A stretch of 64,000 nt of DNA from Candidatus Peregrinibacteria bacterium. Its GTDB lineage: Bacteria > Patescibacteriota > Gracilibacteria > UBA1369 > UBA12463. Below, piece after piece: positions 1 through 7,968 of this stretch (position 1 is the first letter of the stretch; each line of letters opens with the position of its first letter). The translations under genes and the position numbers were made by a program. The notes beneath the pieces were generated by a model, which searched no databases, was not told where the DNA came from, and saw only the letters and a list, made by a program, of their open reading frames with translations. The stretch covers positions 1 through 64,000 of the forward strand of contig JAPLYO010000016.1 of assembly GCA_026395555.1 (NCBI GenBank), written 5' to 3'.

Positions 1-51
1 CCAAACACGAAGTTCAAGAATCCAAACGTCATCAAGGCGCACTCGATTTAA
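1..51 (+). CDS. 3' end of an upstream gene (partial, unidentified)
   Basis: Frame 1 is open from the window edge and ends in TAA at 49-51, one base before the next ATG. The 16 visible residues end in KAHSI. The tight spacing suggests translational coupling with the glycosyltransferase that follows. Too little is visible to name a family. Confidence 0.45.
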   Translation, partial: PNTKFKNPNVIKAHSI

Positions 52-52
52 T

Positions 53-763
53 ATGAAAATCTCCGTCGTCATTCCCGCGTACAACGAAGAAAAGTATCTT
101 CCAAATTGCATAAAATCGCTGAAGAATCAGACATTTCATGATTTTGAAATCGTCGTAGTCGACAATAACTCAACCGACAGAACAGCAGAAGTAGCAACCA
201 CCTTAGGAGCCCGCGTAGTTCACGAGGCAAAAAAGGGTGTTGGCGCAGCCAGAAAAAAAGGCTTCGCACAGGCAAAAGGAGAGATTATCGTATCCACGGA
301 CGCCGACTGTACTTTTCCAAAAAACTGGCTTGAAAAAATAGACATGGCATTCGCAAAACACAAAAACATCATCGCCCTCTACGGAATCAGCGCGCTCGAT
401 GATGATGGCAAGGTGAAGCAACTACTCTCGCACGTAGGCACACGGACGTTCTTTCAGATCAATGATTGGCTCAAGAAAAAGCAATTTACAGGCTGCAATC
501 TCGCCGTCAAAAAAACAGCATACGACAAAACCAGCGGTTTCGATGCAAACATTCGTATATGTGAAGATGCCGATCTTTGCAAAAAACTTATGACGATCGG
601 CAAGGTATTGTTCGTCCCCCGTCTGCTCGTTTACACCTCGGCGCGTCGCTTCAAGGATACCTCCATAAAAACGCTTTACGGGTACATGAAGCTCTATTAC
701 AACGTCTGGTGGAACCCAAAAAAGAATGCAGATACTATGGCAGATATGACCGATATCCGTTAA
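53..763 (+). CDS. Family 2 glycosyltransferase
   Basis: This 236-residue protein is predicted to move a sugar from a nucleotide donor to a lipid or glycan acceptor at the cytoplasmic membrane face. It opens with the GT-A signature ISVVIPAYNEEKYL, followed by VVVDNNSTDRT in the nucleotide-binding region. A DAD motif near residue 82 (STDADCTFP) would bind the metal and nucleotide sugar, and an ED pair (CEDADL, about residue 179) fits the catalytic base region. There is no convincing membrane segment. The GT4 enzyme starts 9 bp downstream, so the pair probably forms a small envelope-glycan or glycolipid operon. The acceptor cannot be told from sequence. Confidence 0.88.
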   Translation: MKISVVIPAYNEEKYLPNCIKSLKNQTFHDFEIVVVDNNSTDRTAEVATTLGARVVHEAKKGVGAARKKGFAQAKGEIIVSTDADCTFPKNWLEKIDMAFAKHKNIIALYGISALDDDGKVKQLLSHVGTRTFFQINDWLKKKQFTGCNLAVKKTAYDKTSGFDANIRICEDADLCKKLMTIGKVLFVPRLLVYTSARRFKDTSIKTLYGYMKLYYNVWWNPKKNADTMADMTDIR

Positions 764-772
764 GATACAGCC

Positions 773-1984
773 ATGCGAATCGCTATTTTTACCGACGTTT
801 TTCCACCATCAATCAACGGAGTTTCTTCTTCCATACTTCTCCTCAGTAAGGAGCTTGTTCGACGTGGTCATTTCGTCAGAGTATTTACTCCGAAGATACG
901 GAAAGGCCAGCTCACGAAAGCGCAGTTGGAGGGGGTAAACGTATCGTACTCATCGTCTATTCCCAGTCTTTTTTACCCCGATGTGAAGCTTGCCATTCCG
1001 GTATACCCCAAAACCGTGTATCAGCTCATCAAAGACAAGATTGATATTGTACATTTTCACACTCCTCTTCCTATCGGCGCAGACGGTATTTTGGCTGCAA
1101 AACTGCTCGGTTTGCCGATTGTGGGGACGTTTCATACCTACTTCATGGAACCGGAATATCTCAAGGTTATGGGCCTCGATCGAGCCGGAGAGGGTATGAC
1201 GAACCTCCTCGTAAAACTAGGATGGAAGTACTCAAACCTCTACTATAACGCCGCAAACCTCGTAACCTCACCGTCGATCTATACGCAAAAAATGCTCATA
1301 AAAAATAACATAAAAACAAAATCAATCGTCATTCCGAATGGCATATCAGTGCCAATCAGTACACTAAGAGAATTAGCGCAGCACGCTCGTGAAAAAACAT
1401 GTCTTTATGTAGGTCGCATTAGTAAGGAAAAAAATATGGGAGCGCTTATCGAGGCGTTCGACCTCGTGCATAAAAAAATTCCTGATGCAAAACTCACAAT
1501 CGTCGGCAGTGGTCCGGACCTGAAGAAAATAACAAAACTGGTCGAAAAGAAAAATCTTCAAAATGTCATTACGCTCACCGGAAAAATCCCCTACGAAAAA
1601 CTCCTTGCATCATCACTCTATCGAGAGTCCACCCTCTTCGTAACCGCATCCACGTCAGAGAATCAGCCGATGTCTCTCTTGGAGGCGATGGCTTTTGGGC
1701 TCCCGATCGTCGCCGTAGGAAAACGCGGAATCCCCGAGCTCATCAATAACAATGGACTCCTCTGTAGAAATGGAACACCAAAAGAATTGGCGGCTCACAT
1801 AATTACCATTCTCGAAAATCCAAAAAAAGCCCAAGCAATGTCGCAAGCAGCCCTACGAAACGCCAAAAAATTCACCATCTCCCACGTCGCCACCCAGTTT
1901 GAAAAAATCTATCAAGATCTCATTACGAAAAACGCAAAACAAAAAAGAAGTCCACTCGCCTCCGGACTCTCGAAGTTATTATAA
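773..1984 (+). CDS. Family 4 (GT-B) glycosyltransferase
   Basis: This 403-residue retaining glycosyltransferase resembles the glycolipid mannosyl/glucosyltransferases. The N-terminal Rossmann half starts MRIAIFTDVFPPSINGVSSS, with the glycine-rich acceptor-side loop typical of GT4. The C-terminal half has LYVGRISKEKN and the nucleotide-sugar-binding E-x7-E motif in SENQPMSLLEAMAFGLPIV. The length is normal for the family. It lies 9 bp behind the GT2 gene. Its stop overlaps the stop of the convergent minus-strand gene by a few bases. A role in glycolipid or surface polysaccharide synthesis is inferred from the family; the sugar is unknown. Confidence 0.9.
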   Translation: MRIAIFTDVFPPSINGVSSSILLLSKELVRRGHFVRVFTPKIRKGQLTKAQLEGVNVSYSSSIPSLFYPDVKLAIPVYPKTVYQLIKDKIDIVHFHTPLPIGADGILAAKLLGLPIVGTFHTYFMEPEYLKVMGLDRAGEGMTNLLVKLGWKYSNLYYNAANLVTSPSIYTQKMLIKNNIKTKSIVIPNGISVPISTLRELAQHAREKTCLYVGRISKEKNMGALIEAFDLVHKKIPDAKLTIVGSGPDLKKITKLVEKKNLQNVITLTGKIPYEKLLASSLYRESTLFVTASTSENQPMSLLEAMAFGLPIVAVGKRGIPELINNNGLLCRNGTPKELAAHIITILENPKKAQAMSQAALRNAKKFTISHVATQFEKIYQDLITKNAKQKRSPLASGLSKLL

Positions 1985-2596
1985 TGTAACGGTATACATC
2001 TTCTGAGCTCCAAGCAGGTAGAGTTTGCCCGTGCTCTTGTCGAGCGAGATGTCGCGAATATCACTCAAGCCGTCTATGACGATCTGGCTATTATAGGCGA
2101 GCCCCTGTGTCTTTGGATCCTTGGTGTATACAAAAACACGAGAACCGTCGAGGACATACACCTGATTCATCTCAGAATCAGTATAGATCTTCGTAGGCTT
2201 TGTCATAGGCGTGAATGGAGCTTTATCGATCGATAAAGACTGTTTAGCGCCACCGTAATAGCGCTCTATGAGGCCATCATTATTCAATATGTAGATATTA
2301 GAATCGATACTAAATGCCACGGCATTCGTCATGGATCCATCGGTCTTGTACCCTTCAGCGGCTCCAAAACTATCTCTGCTTTTTACGTAAGGATATCGCC
2401 ATAACTGGTTGCCAGCAGGATCCAGAATATACAATCTACTTCCCCAATCAGTGATCTGAACGCCCTTGCGGAAATCGCCCTCCTGAGTGGTCATCTGACG
2501 AATACTGCCATCTTTTATCATCCTTCTCGTCAAAATAAATACCGGAAATAATATCTTCGTTTTGTTCAAAATTGATTGGAGACTGAACCTTATCAA
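1979..2596 (-). pseudogene. C-terminal beta-propeller part of a frameshifted PP2C-like gene
   Basis: This frame carries the 3' part of the gene whose 5' part lies at 2448-3923. From about residue 26 it reads as a beta-propeller-like repeat protein, with units such as WGSRLYILDPAGNQLWRYPY, NIYILNNDGLIERYYG and QVYVLDGSRVFVYT. The residues before that are an out-of-frame read of the upstream gene. Joining the frames after DEKDDK and dropping one base of the four-base T run at 2513-2516 (plus strand) gives a continuous protein of about 650 residues. The stop overlaps the convergent glycosyltransferase stop. The break may be a sequencing error, a real mutation or, less likely, a programmed shift. 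Confidence 0.7.
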
Positions 2597-3923
2597 GCAT
2601 TACTTGGTAAAGCTTATGAGCATCAAAAACAAAATAACGGTCTCTGCCTGGAACCATACCTATAGCACTCGAAACCCCCTGAGTAGAAAGATCCGCAGCA
2701 ACTACAGCCGAAACATGCTTAATATTATCCATAGCATCACGAGCCCCCTGAATTTTGGTTAATATCTCTCGTGCCTTGTCTCGATACTGGCCTGAGTTTA
2801 AAACTTCTTTTGCCTTGTCCTCAGCCGACTGCAGAATAGACCCGGCCGCCTTCTTATCGTTCTGCGCCTGGCTCTCGGCATCGCTAATCATCTGAGACGC
2901 GGCCTGAAGTTTTTGATCATACGAAAGAAGCTCGGCATTTTTGACCTGACCGTTTCTAACAAACCAGATACCTCCTGACAAAAGCAAAATAACGACGATG
3001 AAAAGCGCAAGAATCTTTTCTTTTGTCACGCCCTGCTCGCGCGTAAGGCGATATTGAATGCTATCGGTAAAACGACCTATAGCTCCCGTTTTCTCAAAAA
3101 TCTTCGCGCCCCTTACGCGCTCCATCATAATATGATGATATTTTTTCGCCTTCTGCATAAGAGGACCAAATGAAGCCATGACGTTCGTTTTCTCTCCGCT
3201 ACCAAAATCTTGGAACGTCTCACTATCCTCATCTTGAAGGCTTTTTCGCTCCTCGAGGAGTGAAGTCCCCGCTCCGATAAACCCAATTCTTCCTAATATT
3301 TCCCCGGAAAGTTGATCTCTCAAGTCAGAAAGCGTTCGCTGTACACTACTTGGAAGAACAATGCGGGAAAGATCAGTCTTGGTAACATATCGTAATAATC
3401 GAGTTGTACAGAAAAGCACAAAATCTCCCGGCTCCAAATCACCATTAGCAATACTCATAAACAAATCTCCATCTTTCTGGGATGGGTCATATAAGCCCTC
3501 GCTGACAATACTGACAAATCTCTTTCTAATAAGATACGCCTCGCTATCCCCACACTGACTCAGATACAGTGAGTTACCCTCTATGGCAGCGACGATCGCG
3601 TGAACCGTGCCAATATGCTTATTGAGCTTCCCCTTTCGGAAGTCGGAAACAGCTCTATTGATAGCTTTTAATGAGTTCTCAAATCTCAAATATCCCTCGC
3701 TCTCCGCACCAGGCTCTGTTTCGGCAAAAAATGTTGTTTTTAAAGCTGAAAAGATTGCCTCTCCCATCGCCTCAGCTTCAGAAGGATTATTCTGAATCTC
3801 AAGACAAACAAAAACATGGCCACTATCACCTCGGTGCTCGTTTACCTCATAGGCATAGTTCTCGAGGAAGCTTCCCTCGTCCCTTCCTGCAAATAAAAAC
3901 TCGTATTGAACCTTAAGTGCCAT
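2448..3923 (-). CDS. PP2C-like domain, membrane segment and coiled coil (frameshifted 5' part)
   Basis: The first 230 or so residues resemble a PP2C-type phosphatase fold: CGDSEAYLIRK matches the GDSRAYL strand, and GDFVLFCTTRLLRYV matches the LLLCTDGL region. The metal-binding DGMGG motif is absent, replaced by HVFVCLEIQNN, so it is probably a catalytically dead scaffold. One membrane segment follows (KILALFIVVILLLSGGIWFV, about 303-322). An alanine/glutamine-rich helical stretch comes next, then the start of a propeller. The last 25 or so residues (after DEKDDK) are out of frame, and the rest of the protein is encoded at 1979-2520. The gene is divergent from rpmH. The topology suggests a cytoplasmic pseudo-phosphatase domain linked to an outside propeller. 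Function unknown. Confidence 0.6.
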   Translation of the reverse strand: MALKVQYEFLFAGRDEGSFLENYAYEVNEHRGDSGHVFVCLEIQNNPSEAEAMGEAIFSALKTTFFAETEPGAESEGYLRFENSLKAINRAVSDFRKGKLNKHIGTVHAIVAAIEGNSLYLSQCGDSEAYLIRKRFVSIVSEGLYDPSQKDGDLFMSIANGDLEPGDFVLFCTTRLLRYVTKTDLSRIVLPSSVQRTLSDLRDQLSGEILGRIGFIGAGTSLLEERKSLQDEDSETFQDFGSGEKTNVMASFGPLMQKAKKYHHIMMERVRGAKIFEKTGAIGRFTDSIQYRLTREQGVTKEKILALFIVVILLLSGGIWFVRNGQVKNAELLSYDQKLQAASQMISDAESQAQNDKKAAGSILQSAEDKAKEVLNSGQYRDKAREILTKIQGARDAMDNIKHVSAVVAADLSTQGVSSAIGMVPGRDRYFVFDAHKLYQVMLDKVQSPINFEQNEDIISGIYFDEKDDKRWQYSSDDHSGGRFPQGRSDH

Positions 3924-4009
3924 AAAGCAGGCTATTAGATATGCAAAGCAAAACTAAGCCAAACTATACACGCGCTATAGAGCAATTTCAACATAATGAT
4001 GCACTCTTA

Positions 4010-4026
4010 TTGACACTGGATATAAT
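4010..4026 (+). promoter_or_regulatory. Possible promoter region for rpmH operon
   Basis: TTGACA (4010-4015) and TATAAT (4021-4026) both occur but are only 5 bp apart, so they cannot pair with each other. TATAAT may act as a -10 with a poor -35 upstream, or TTGACA may pair with TAAGCT at 4033-4038 (17-bp spacer). The region lies 53-69 bp upstream of the rpmH start. Confidence 0.4.
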
Positions 4027-4078
4027 CCACGGTAAGCTGCGACGGCAGTAACGGAAGCAATATTTTCAACTTTTTATT

Positions 4079-4207
4079 ATGTTAGCGAAACTCAAAAAGC
4101 GAAAGCGCGCTCGAACACACGGCTTCCTCAAGCGATCAAAATCGGTTGGAGGTCGAAAAGTTCTTGCTGCACGACGAAGAAAGGGTCGAAAGAGTCTCAC
4201 TGTTTAA
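4079..4207 (+). CDS. rpmH: Ribosomal protein bL34
   Basis: This 42-residue, strongly basic ribosomal protein binds 23S rRNA in the large subunit. The signature [19 protein letters not shown] is intact and is followed by [10 protein letters not shown]. The N-terminus is [11 protein letters not shown] rather than the usual MKRTYQPS form. It begins the conserved rpmH-rnpA-yidC-jag order, with rnpA starting 2 bp after its stop. The start was chosen as the only ATG giving the full domain. Identification is secure. Confidence 0.95.
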   Translation: MLAKLKKRKRARTHGFLKRSKSVGGRKVLAARRRKGRKSLTV

Positions 4208-4209
4208 AC

Positions 4210-4560
4210 ATGCTTTCAAAGCTCAATCGTCTTAGTACGAAGGAGATAGACCTATTGTTTAAAAAGGGAGCCTCCTTTCGTACACCGCTTGTTACCATTC
4301 GAAGACGCGCAACCGATAGTTCACTGGCAAGATTTGCCGTGATGTTCGCCAAAGGCAACAAACTCAACTCGGTAGAACGTAATAGACTCAAGCGGCAAGT
4401 ATACTCCCAAATAGAAAAGGAGTTACCGAACTACCAAACGGGAGCGGATTATGGGATACTACTGTCGACGCGGTTAATCGGTATGAAAGATGAAAAAAGA
4501 CGAGAGGAGCTCGCACCCGTCCTCAAGCATCTTATGAAACCTAACCAAACCAACGCATGA
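4210..4560 (+). CDS. rnpA: Ribonuclease P protein component
   Basis: This 116-residue basic protein subunit of RNase P helps the catalytic RNA mature tRNA 5' ends. It has the N-terminal LNRLSTKEIDLLFKKG helix, the central RFAVMFAKGNK strand and the RNR-type motif SVERNRLKRQVYSQIE that contacts RNase P RNA. Length is normal. It starts 2 bp after rpmH, and its TGA stop overlaps the yidC ATG (ATGA), indicating translational coupling. No RNase P RNA gene was recognised in the window. Confidence 0.93.
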   Translation: MLSKLNRLSTKEIDLLFKKGASFRTPLVTIRRRATDSSLARFAVMFAKGNKLNSVERNRLKRQVYSQIEKELPNYQTGADYGILLSTRLIGMKDEKRREELAPVLKHLMKPNQTNA

Positions 4561-5768
4561 ACAAAAAAACGCTGAACAACATACTCAAGTTCCTCGTTAT
4601 TTTTTTGATAGTTAACTATATATATGGAGTCTTCGTTCCGAAGCAGACATCGACGACTGCCGTCGAGCCGGTTCGAGTGGTAATGAGCAATAGTGAATAT
4701 GGCAAAGAAGCGCTTGTGACAGCCACGATCGAGAACAACACCGACAAAGATATTATTATCCCAAACGACTGTCCGGGTGAACCATTAGATGTCTATACCT
4801 ATAGTAGTGGTGAGTGGAAACAGATCCAGTCAAACCCAACGATCACCTGTAAGCCGGAGAAAACCATCACGGTCAAAACAAAGACATCTCTGAAGGTTCC
4901 TTATGATAATTGGAACTATGCTCTCTTCGGAAACAATGGACGCTACAAGGTCTCATTCAAGGCCGATGATGGTAAGCAGTATGAATCTCCAGAATTCACC
5001 GTAGTCGATCAAAATATCTTCAAGTGGCTCTGGACAACCTTCTTCTATCAGCCAATTTATAATGTATTAATCTTCCTCACAGCCAAACTCCCCTACCACG
5101 ATCTCGGATTCGCCATCATTCTGTTGACGATCATTATCCGTATGATTCTGCTCGTTCCGTCACAAAAGGCATTGAAGTCTCAGAAGAAGATGCAGGAACT
5201 TCAGCCAAAACTGGAAGAAATCAAAGAGAAACACAAAGGCGACCAACAGAAAATATCTATGGAGACGATGGAGCTCTGGAAAACACACAAGGTCAATCCG
5301 TTTGGCAGCTGTCTCCCGCTTCTTATTCAGTTTCCGGTATTTATCGCCCTCTTCTATGTTGTCGGATCCGGCCTGAATCCCGATCATGCACATCTTCTCT
5401 ATTCGGGATTTGTAAATGTTTCGTTCAATGAAATTAATACAAACTTCTTACGAATACTCGAACTTACCAAGCCTAACGCCTTCGTTCTTCCTCTAATCGT
5501 CGGACTCCTTCAGTTTGTTCAGATGAAGATGACGATGAAAAGAAATACCGTCAAAGTAGGTAAAAAGTCAGACATGGATATGGCAAACGGCGCAATGGTA
5601 TATGTCATGCCAGTTATGGTAGCATTCATCACGGTATCTGTTCCTGCGGCAGCCGGTCTCTACTGGGCCACATCGACACTCTTCGGTATCGCTCAGCAGT
5701 ACGTCGTGAACAAAGACTCAGAAAAGGCAGCAGGCGGACCAAAACAGATCATCGAGGTCAAGGCTTAG
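4557..5768 (+). CDS. yidC: Membrane protein insertase YidC/Oxa1
   Basis: YidC inserts and folds membrane proteins, alone or with SecYEG. This 403-residue form has an N-terminal anchor (about 8-27) and an extracytoplasmic beta domain (about 35-150) much shorter than the proteobacterial one. The conserved core follows: LPYHDLGFAIILLTIIIRM, the charged hairpin QKKMQELQPKLEEIKEKHKG, then FGSCLPLLIQFPVFIALFYV, and last helices with VPAAAGLYWATSTLFGIAQQ. The hydrophilic-groove arginine is in IIIRMILLVPSQKAL. It overlaps rnpA by 4 bp, and jag follows after 58 bp. Confidence 0.95.
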   Translation: MNKKTLNNILKFLVIFLIVNYIYGVFVPKQTSTTAVEPVRVVMSNSEYGKEALVTATIENNTDKDIIIPNDCPGEPLDVYTYSSGEWKQIQSNPTITCKPEKTITVKTKTSLKVPYDNWNYALFGNNGRYKVSFKADDGKQYESPEFTVVDQNIFKWLWTTFFYQPIYNVLIFLTAKLPYHDLGFAIILLTIIIRMILLVPSQKALKSQKKMQELQPKLEEIKEKHKGDQQKISMETMELWKTHKVNPFGSCLPLLIQFPVFIALFYVVGSGLNPDHAHLLYSGFVNVSFNEINTNFLRILELTKPNAFVLPLIVGLLQFVQMKMTMKRNTVKVGKKSDMDMANGAMVYVMPVMVAFITVSVPAAAGLYWATSTLFGIAQQYVVNKDSEKAAGGPKQIIEVKA

Positions 5769-5826
5769 CAAAGTTTCCTCTCGGAGGAGGCCTAATTTAC
5801 ACCACTATTCTCTTACCACTCTTACT

Positions 5827-6342
5827 ATGGAACTCGAACGAATGATTCTTCAAATGGTTGAAGACTTTGCAAAACGTTTGGATCTGCCCGTAACGAACAT
5901 GGAGCTCACGAAGTCTGAAGATGGCACGTATCGCGTAAATCTGGAGGTCGAAAAAGACCAGGTGAACGCTCTTATCGGTCATCATGGTGAAAATCTCATC
6001 GCCCTTCAGCACATTATGAAACTCATCCTCTGGAGAGAGATTGATAAGCAGAAGGCGGAAAAAGGAAAAGGTCCGGACAGTGAGTCATTTGGATTCGTAC
6101 TTGATATTGAAAATTATCGTAAGCGCCAGGAGGAAAGTATCATAAAAATGGCTGAGCAAAAGGCGGAATTGGCCCGAAAGACTCGCAAGAATCAGAGTCT
6201 TCCTCCAATGTCTCCGTACTTCCGAAGACTTGTTCATGTACATTTCACACAACCACAATTCAGCGATCTCGAGACCGTCAGCGTTGGCGAGGGAGAGTAT
6301 CGACAGCTCACGATTCGTTCGAAAGAACTGATTGAGGAGTAA
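5827..6342 (+). CDS. jag: KH-R3H RNA-binding protein (Jag/KhpB)
   Basis: This 171-residue RNA-binding protein sits in its usual place after yidC. A KH domain occupies the first half, with the GxxG-type loop in ALIGHHGENLIALQHI. A linker helix rich in K, R and E follows. The C-terminal R3H domain contains RRLVHVHF and SVGEGEYRQLTI. The N-terminal Jag domain of Firmicute homologues is missing. The family influences cell shape and RNA stability in other bacteria. The leader upstream is pyrimidine-rich and has no clear Shine-Dalgarno sequence. Confidence 0.9.
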   Translation: MELERMILQMVEDFAKRLDLPVTNMELTKSEDGTYRVNLEVEKDQVNALIGHHGENLIALQHIMKLILWREIDKQKAEKGKGPDSESFGFVLDIENYRKRQEESIIKMAEQKAELARKTRKNQSLPPMSPYFRRLVHVHFTQPQFSDLETVSVGEGEYRQLTIRSKELIEE

Positions 6343-6361
6343 TATCCATAAAAAACGTAGT

Positions 6362-7393
6362 ATGAAAAAGAATATCTCTGGCATGAAGCTTGGGCTGCTC
6401 ATGGTACCGTTCATAACGCTCATCACACTGAGCTCAGGAGTAAGTGTAGATGCGGAAGTGGCAACACCTGATGCACAACCGATTACGGGCGAGGCTGTGC
6501 CAAAAGTTGAGCAAAAACCGTTTGATGATATCGATATTGGTTCATCCTATTACGTTCAGCTGAAGTATCTCAAGGATCACAAACTCATAAACGGCTACGA
6601 GGACAACACCTTCCGTCCAAAAAACACCATCAATCGGGCCGAGGCGGCGATGGCTATGAGCAAAGCACTTTTAGATTTTGAGATACCGGAAAACACCACG
6701 AAAAAAATTGCAGAAGTAGATTACGCCGACCTTCCAAAAAACCATTGGGCGCACGACTCCGTCGAAAAACTCACTACCCTTGGAATTGTAAAAGGATATA
6801 CCGAAAAAAATAATACCGTTCAGATCTTCCAGCCGGAAAAAACCATCAACCTTGCCGAGGCGGTGAAAATGATTATAAGCATCGAGATGATGAAAGACAA
6901 AAATCTCAAACTCCCAACGTCAATGAAAAGCTCATTCAAAGACGTGGATGGAAGCGAGTGGTTTGCCCCTTATATCGAGTTAGCCAAAGATAAAACGCTT
7001 CTCACGTACAGTACAAAAATGCTCATCTATCCACAGGATGAGGTGACGCGCGGCGAGTTTATGGATTTGCTTTACCGGGCGCTTCGAACGCGCGAGCCAG
7101 GGCACTTCTTCGGAAGAGGAACGTTCTACAGCGACTTCTTCGAGGGGCGTGGCACATCAAATGACGAAATCTTCACGCAAAATGGTTACACCGCTGCCAA
7201 CAAGGAGCTCCCCTTCAACACGAAACTCGAGGTAACCTACTTACGAAACGGACAAAAAGTACAGGTCCGCGTAAACGATCGCGGTCCCTTCACGCCATCT
7301 CTCAGCCTCGACATGACCCGCAAAGCCTTCACCGAACTAGCCAACCCATCCGAAGGCATCATCCCGATCGAGTACAGCATTGTGACAGAGTAA
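6362..7393 (+). CDS. SLH-domain protein with RlpA-like double-psi beta-barrel
   Basis: This secreted protein of about 343 residues starts with a signal peptide (MKKNISGMKLGLLMVPFITL). Three S-layer-homology repeats follow, roughly 60-110, 120-175 and 190-240, for example NGYEDNTFRPKNTINRAEAA and KGYTEKN...INLAEAVK. The C-terminal 90 residues match the RlpA barrel: ELPFNTKLEVTYLRNGQKV, then VRVNDRGPF with the conserved Asp, then LSLDMTRKAF. RlpA proteins are septal lytic transglycosylases or peptidoglycan-binding proteins, so this looks like a wall-anchored peptidoglycan enzyme. An upstream in-frame ATG at 6332 overlaps jag; 6362 gives the cleaner signal peptide. Confidence 0.85.
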   Translation: MKKNISGMKLGLLMVPFITLITLSSGVSVDAEVATPDAQPITGEAVPKVEQKPFDDIDIGSSYYVQLKYLKDHKLINGYEDNTFRPKNTINRAEAAMAMSKALLDFEIPENTTKKIAEVDYADLPKNHWAHDSVEKLTTLGIVKGYTEKNNTVQIFQPEKTINLAEAVKMIISIEMMKDKNLKLPTSMKSSFKDVDGSEWFAPYIELAKDKTLLTYSTKMLIYPQDEVTRGEFMDLLYRALRTREPGHFFGRGTFYSDFFEGRGTSNDEIFTQNGYTAANKELPFNTKLEVTYLRNGQKVQVRVNDRGPFTPSLSLDMTRKAFTELANPSEGIIPIEYSIVTE

Positions 7394-7408
7394 CACTCAC
7401 CCTATACT
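7380..7408 (+). promoter_or_regulatory. Promoter giving a probably leaderless mRNA
   Basis: TTGTGA (7380-7385) and TATACT (7403-7408) are separated by 17 bp. Only 6 bp separate the -10 from the ATG at 7415, so transcription would start at or next to the initiation codon. The -35 lies inside the end of the SLH-RlpA gene. Confidence 0.55.
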
Positions 7409-7414
7409 TTTCCC

Positions 7415-7762
7415 ATGAACGAAGTAATCCTCCCAAGACGAAACACCAAAATTTTCAGCCGCGAGACCTTCTCCAAGCAAACGAACAAGATCATCACGAC
7501 GCTCGTTCTCCTCCTCGGAGGCATGATCATCATCTTAAGTGCCGTATTCATCTCTATGACGAGCGTCACCGCACAGAAGGGCTACGAGCTCAAAGGCCTC
7601 CAGGACCAAAACGAAATCCTCCGCGTTGAGAAGGAAAAACTCAAAACCAAGCTCAACGAGTCTCAATCCTTCAGCGGCATCGAAGATACCCCAAAATTGA
7701 AGGAAATGACCGCCCCCGAAGCCAAACAGTTCGTCACCAGCAAGAAGGACAAGCTAAAATAG
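7415..7762 (+). CDS. FtsL/DivIC-like single-pass membrane protein
   Basis: This 115-residue protein has a short basic cytoplasmic N-terminus, one membrane helix (TTLVLLLGGMIIILSAVFI, about 28-47) and an outside coiled coil with heptad leucines (YELKGLQDQNEILRVEKEKL). That is the layout of FtsL/DivIC septum proteins. It is visibly related to the partial protein at the right edge of the window: both have a TM helix, then GY-x-L-x2-LQ, then E-x-EK, then a QS pair. The last 30 residues are lysine-rich and unstructured-looking. FtsL identity is inferred from architecture, since the family has little sequence conservation. Confidence 0.6.
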   Translation: MNEVILPRRNTKIFSRETFSKQTNKIITTLVLLLGGMIIILSAVFISMTSVTAQKGYELKGLQDQNEILRVEKEKLKTKLNESQSFSGIEDTPKLKEMTAPEAKQFVTSKKDKLK

Positions 7763-7808
7763 CTTCAAATCCCCTTTTCAGCCCCATCTCCAATCGAGGC
7801 CACATCCG

Positions 7809-7836
7809 TTGACTTTCCAGCGACAATCCCTATACT
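7809..7836 (+). promoter_or_regulatory. Promoter of tRNA-Glu
   Basis: TTGACT (7809-7814) and TATACT (7831-7836) have a 16-bp spacer. Expected initiation near 7843 leaves a 28-nt 5' leader before the mature tRNA. Confidence 0.65.
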
Positions 7837-7870
7837 TGAGTCCAGTCTATTTCGGTTTACCCCGCAATGT

Positions 7871-7945
7871 GGCGCCATCGTCTAATGGTTAGGACGCTAC
7901 CCTTTCAAGGTGGAGATAGGAGTTCAATCCTCCTTGGTGCTACCA
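7871..7945 (+). tRNA. tRNA-Glu (anticodon TTC)
   Basis: A full cloverleaf folds. The acceptor arm GGCGCCA pairs with TGGTGCT with two G-U pairs. The D arm contains CTAATGGTTAG. The anticodon arm CTACC/GGTGG carries the loop CTTTCAA with anticodon TTC. The T arm AGGAG/CTCCT carries the loop TTCAATC. The discriminator A and an encoded CCA end are present. The 75-nt length and the sequence closely resemble bacterial tRNA-Glu. Confidence 0.95.
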
Positions 7946-7968
7946 ATCCAAAAATATAGTGGAGCTTT

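Noticed and set aside
3924-4078. Possible replication origin next to rpmH
   Set aside because: The rpmH block often lies near oriC, but only one poor DnaA-box-like string (TAATCCACG) is present, no dnaA gene is adjacent and the gap is only 155 bp.
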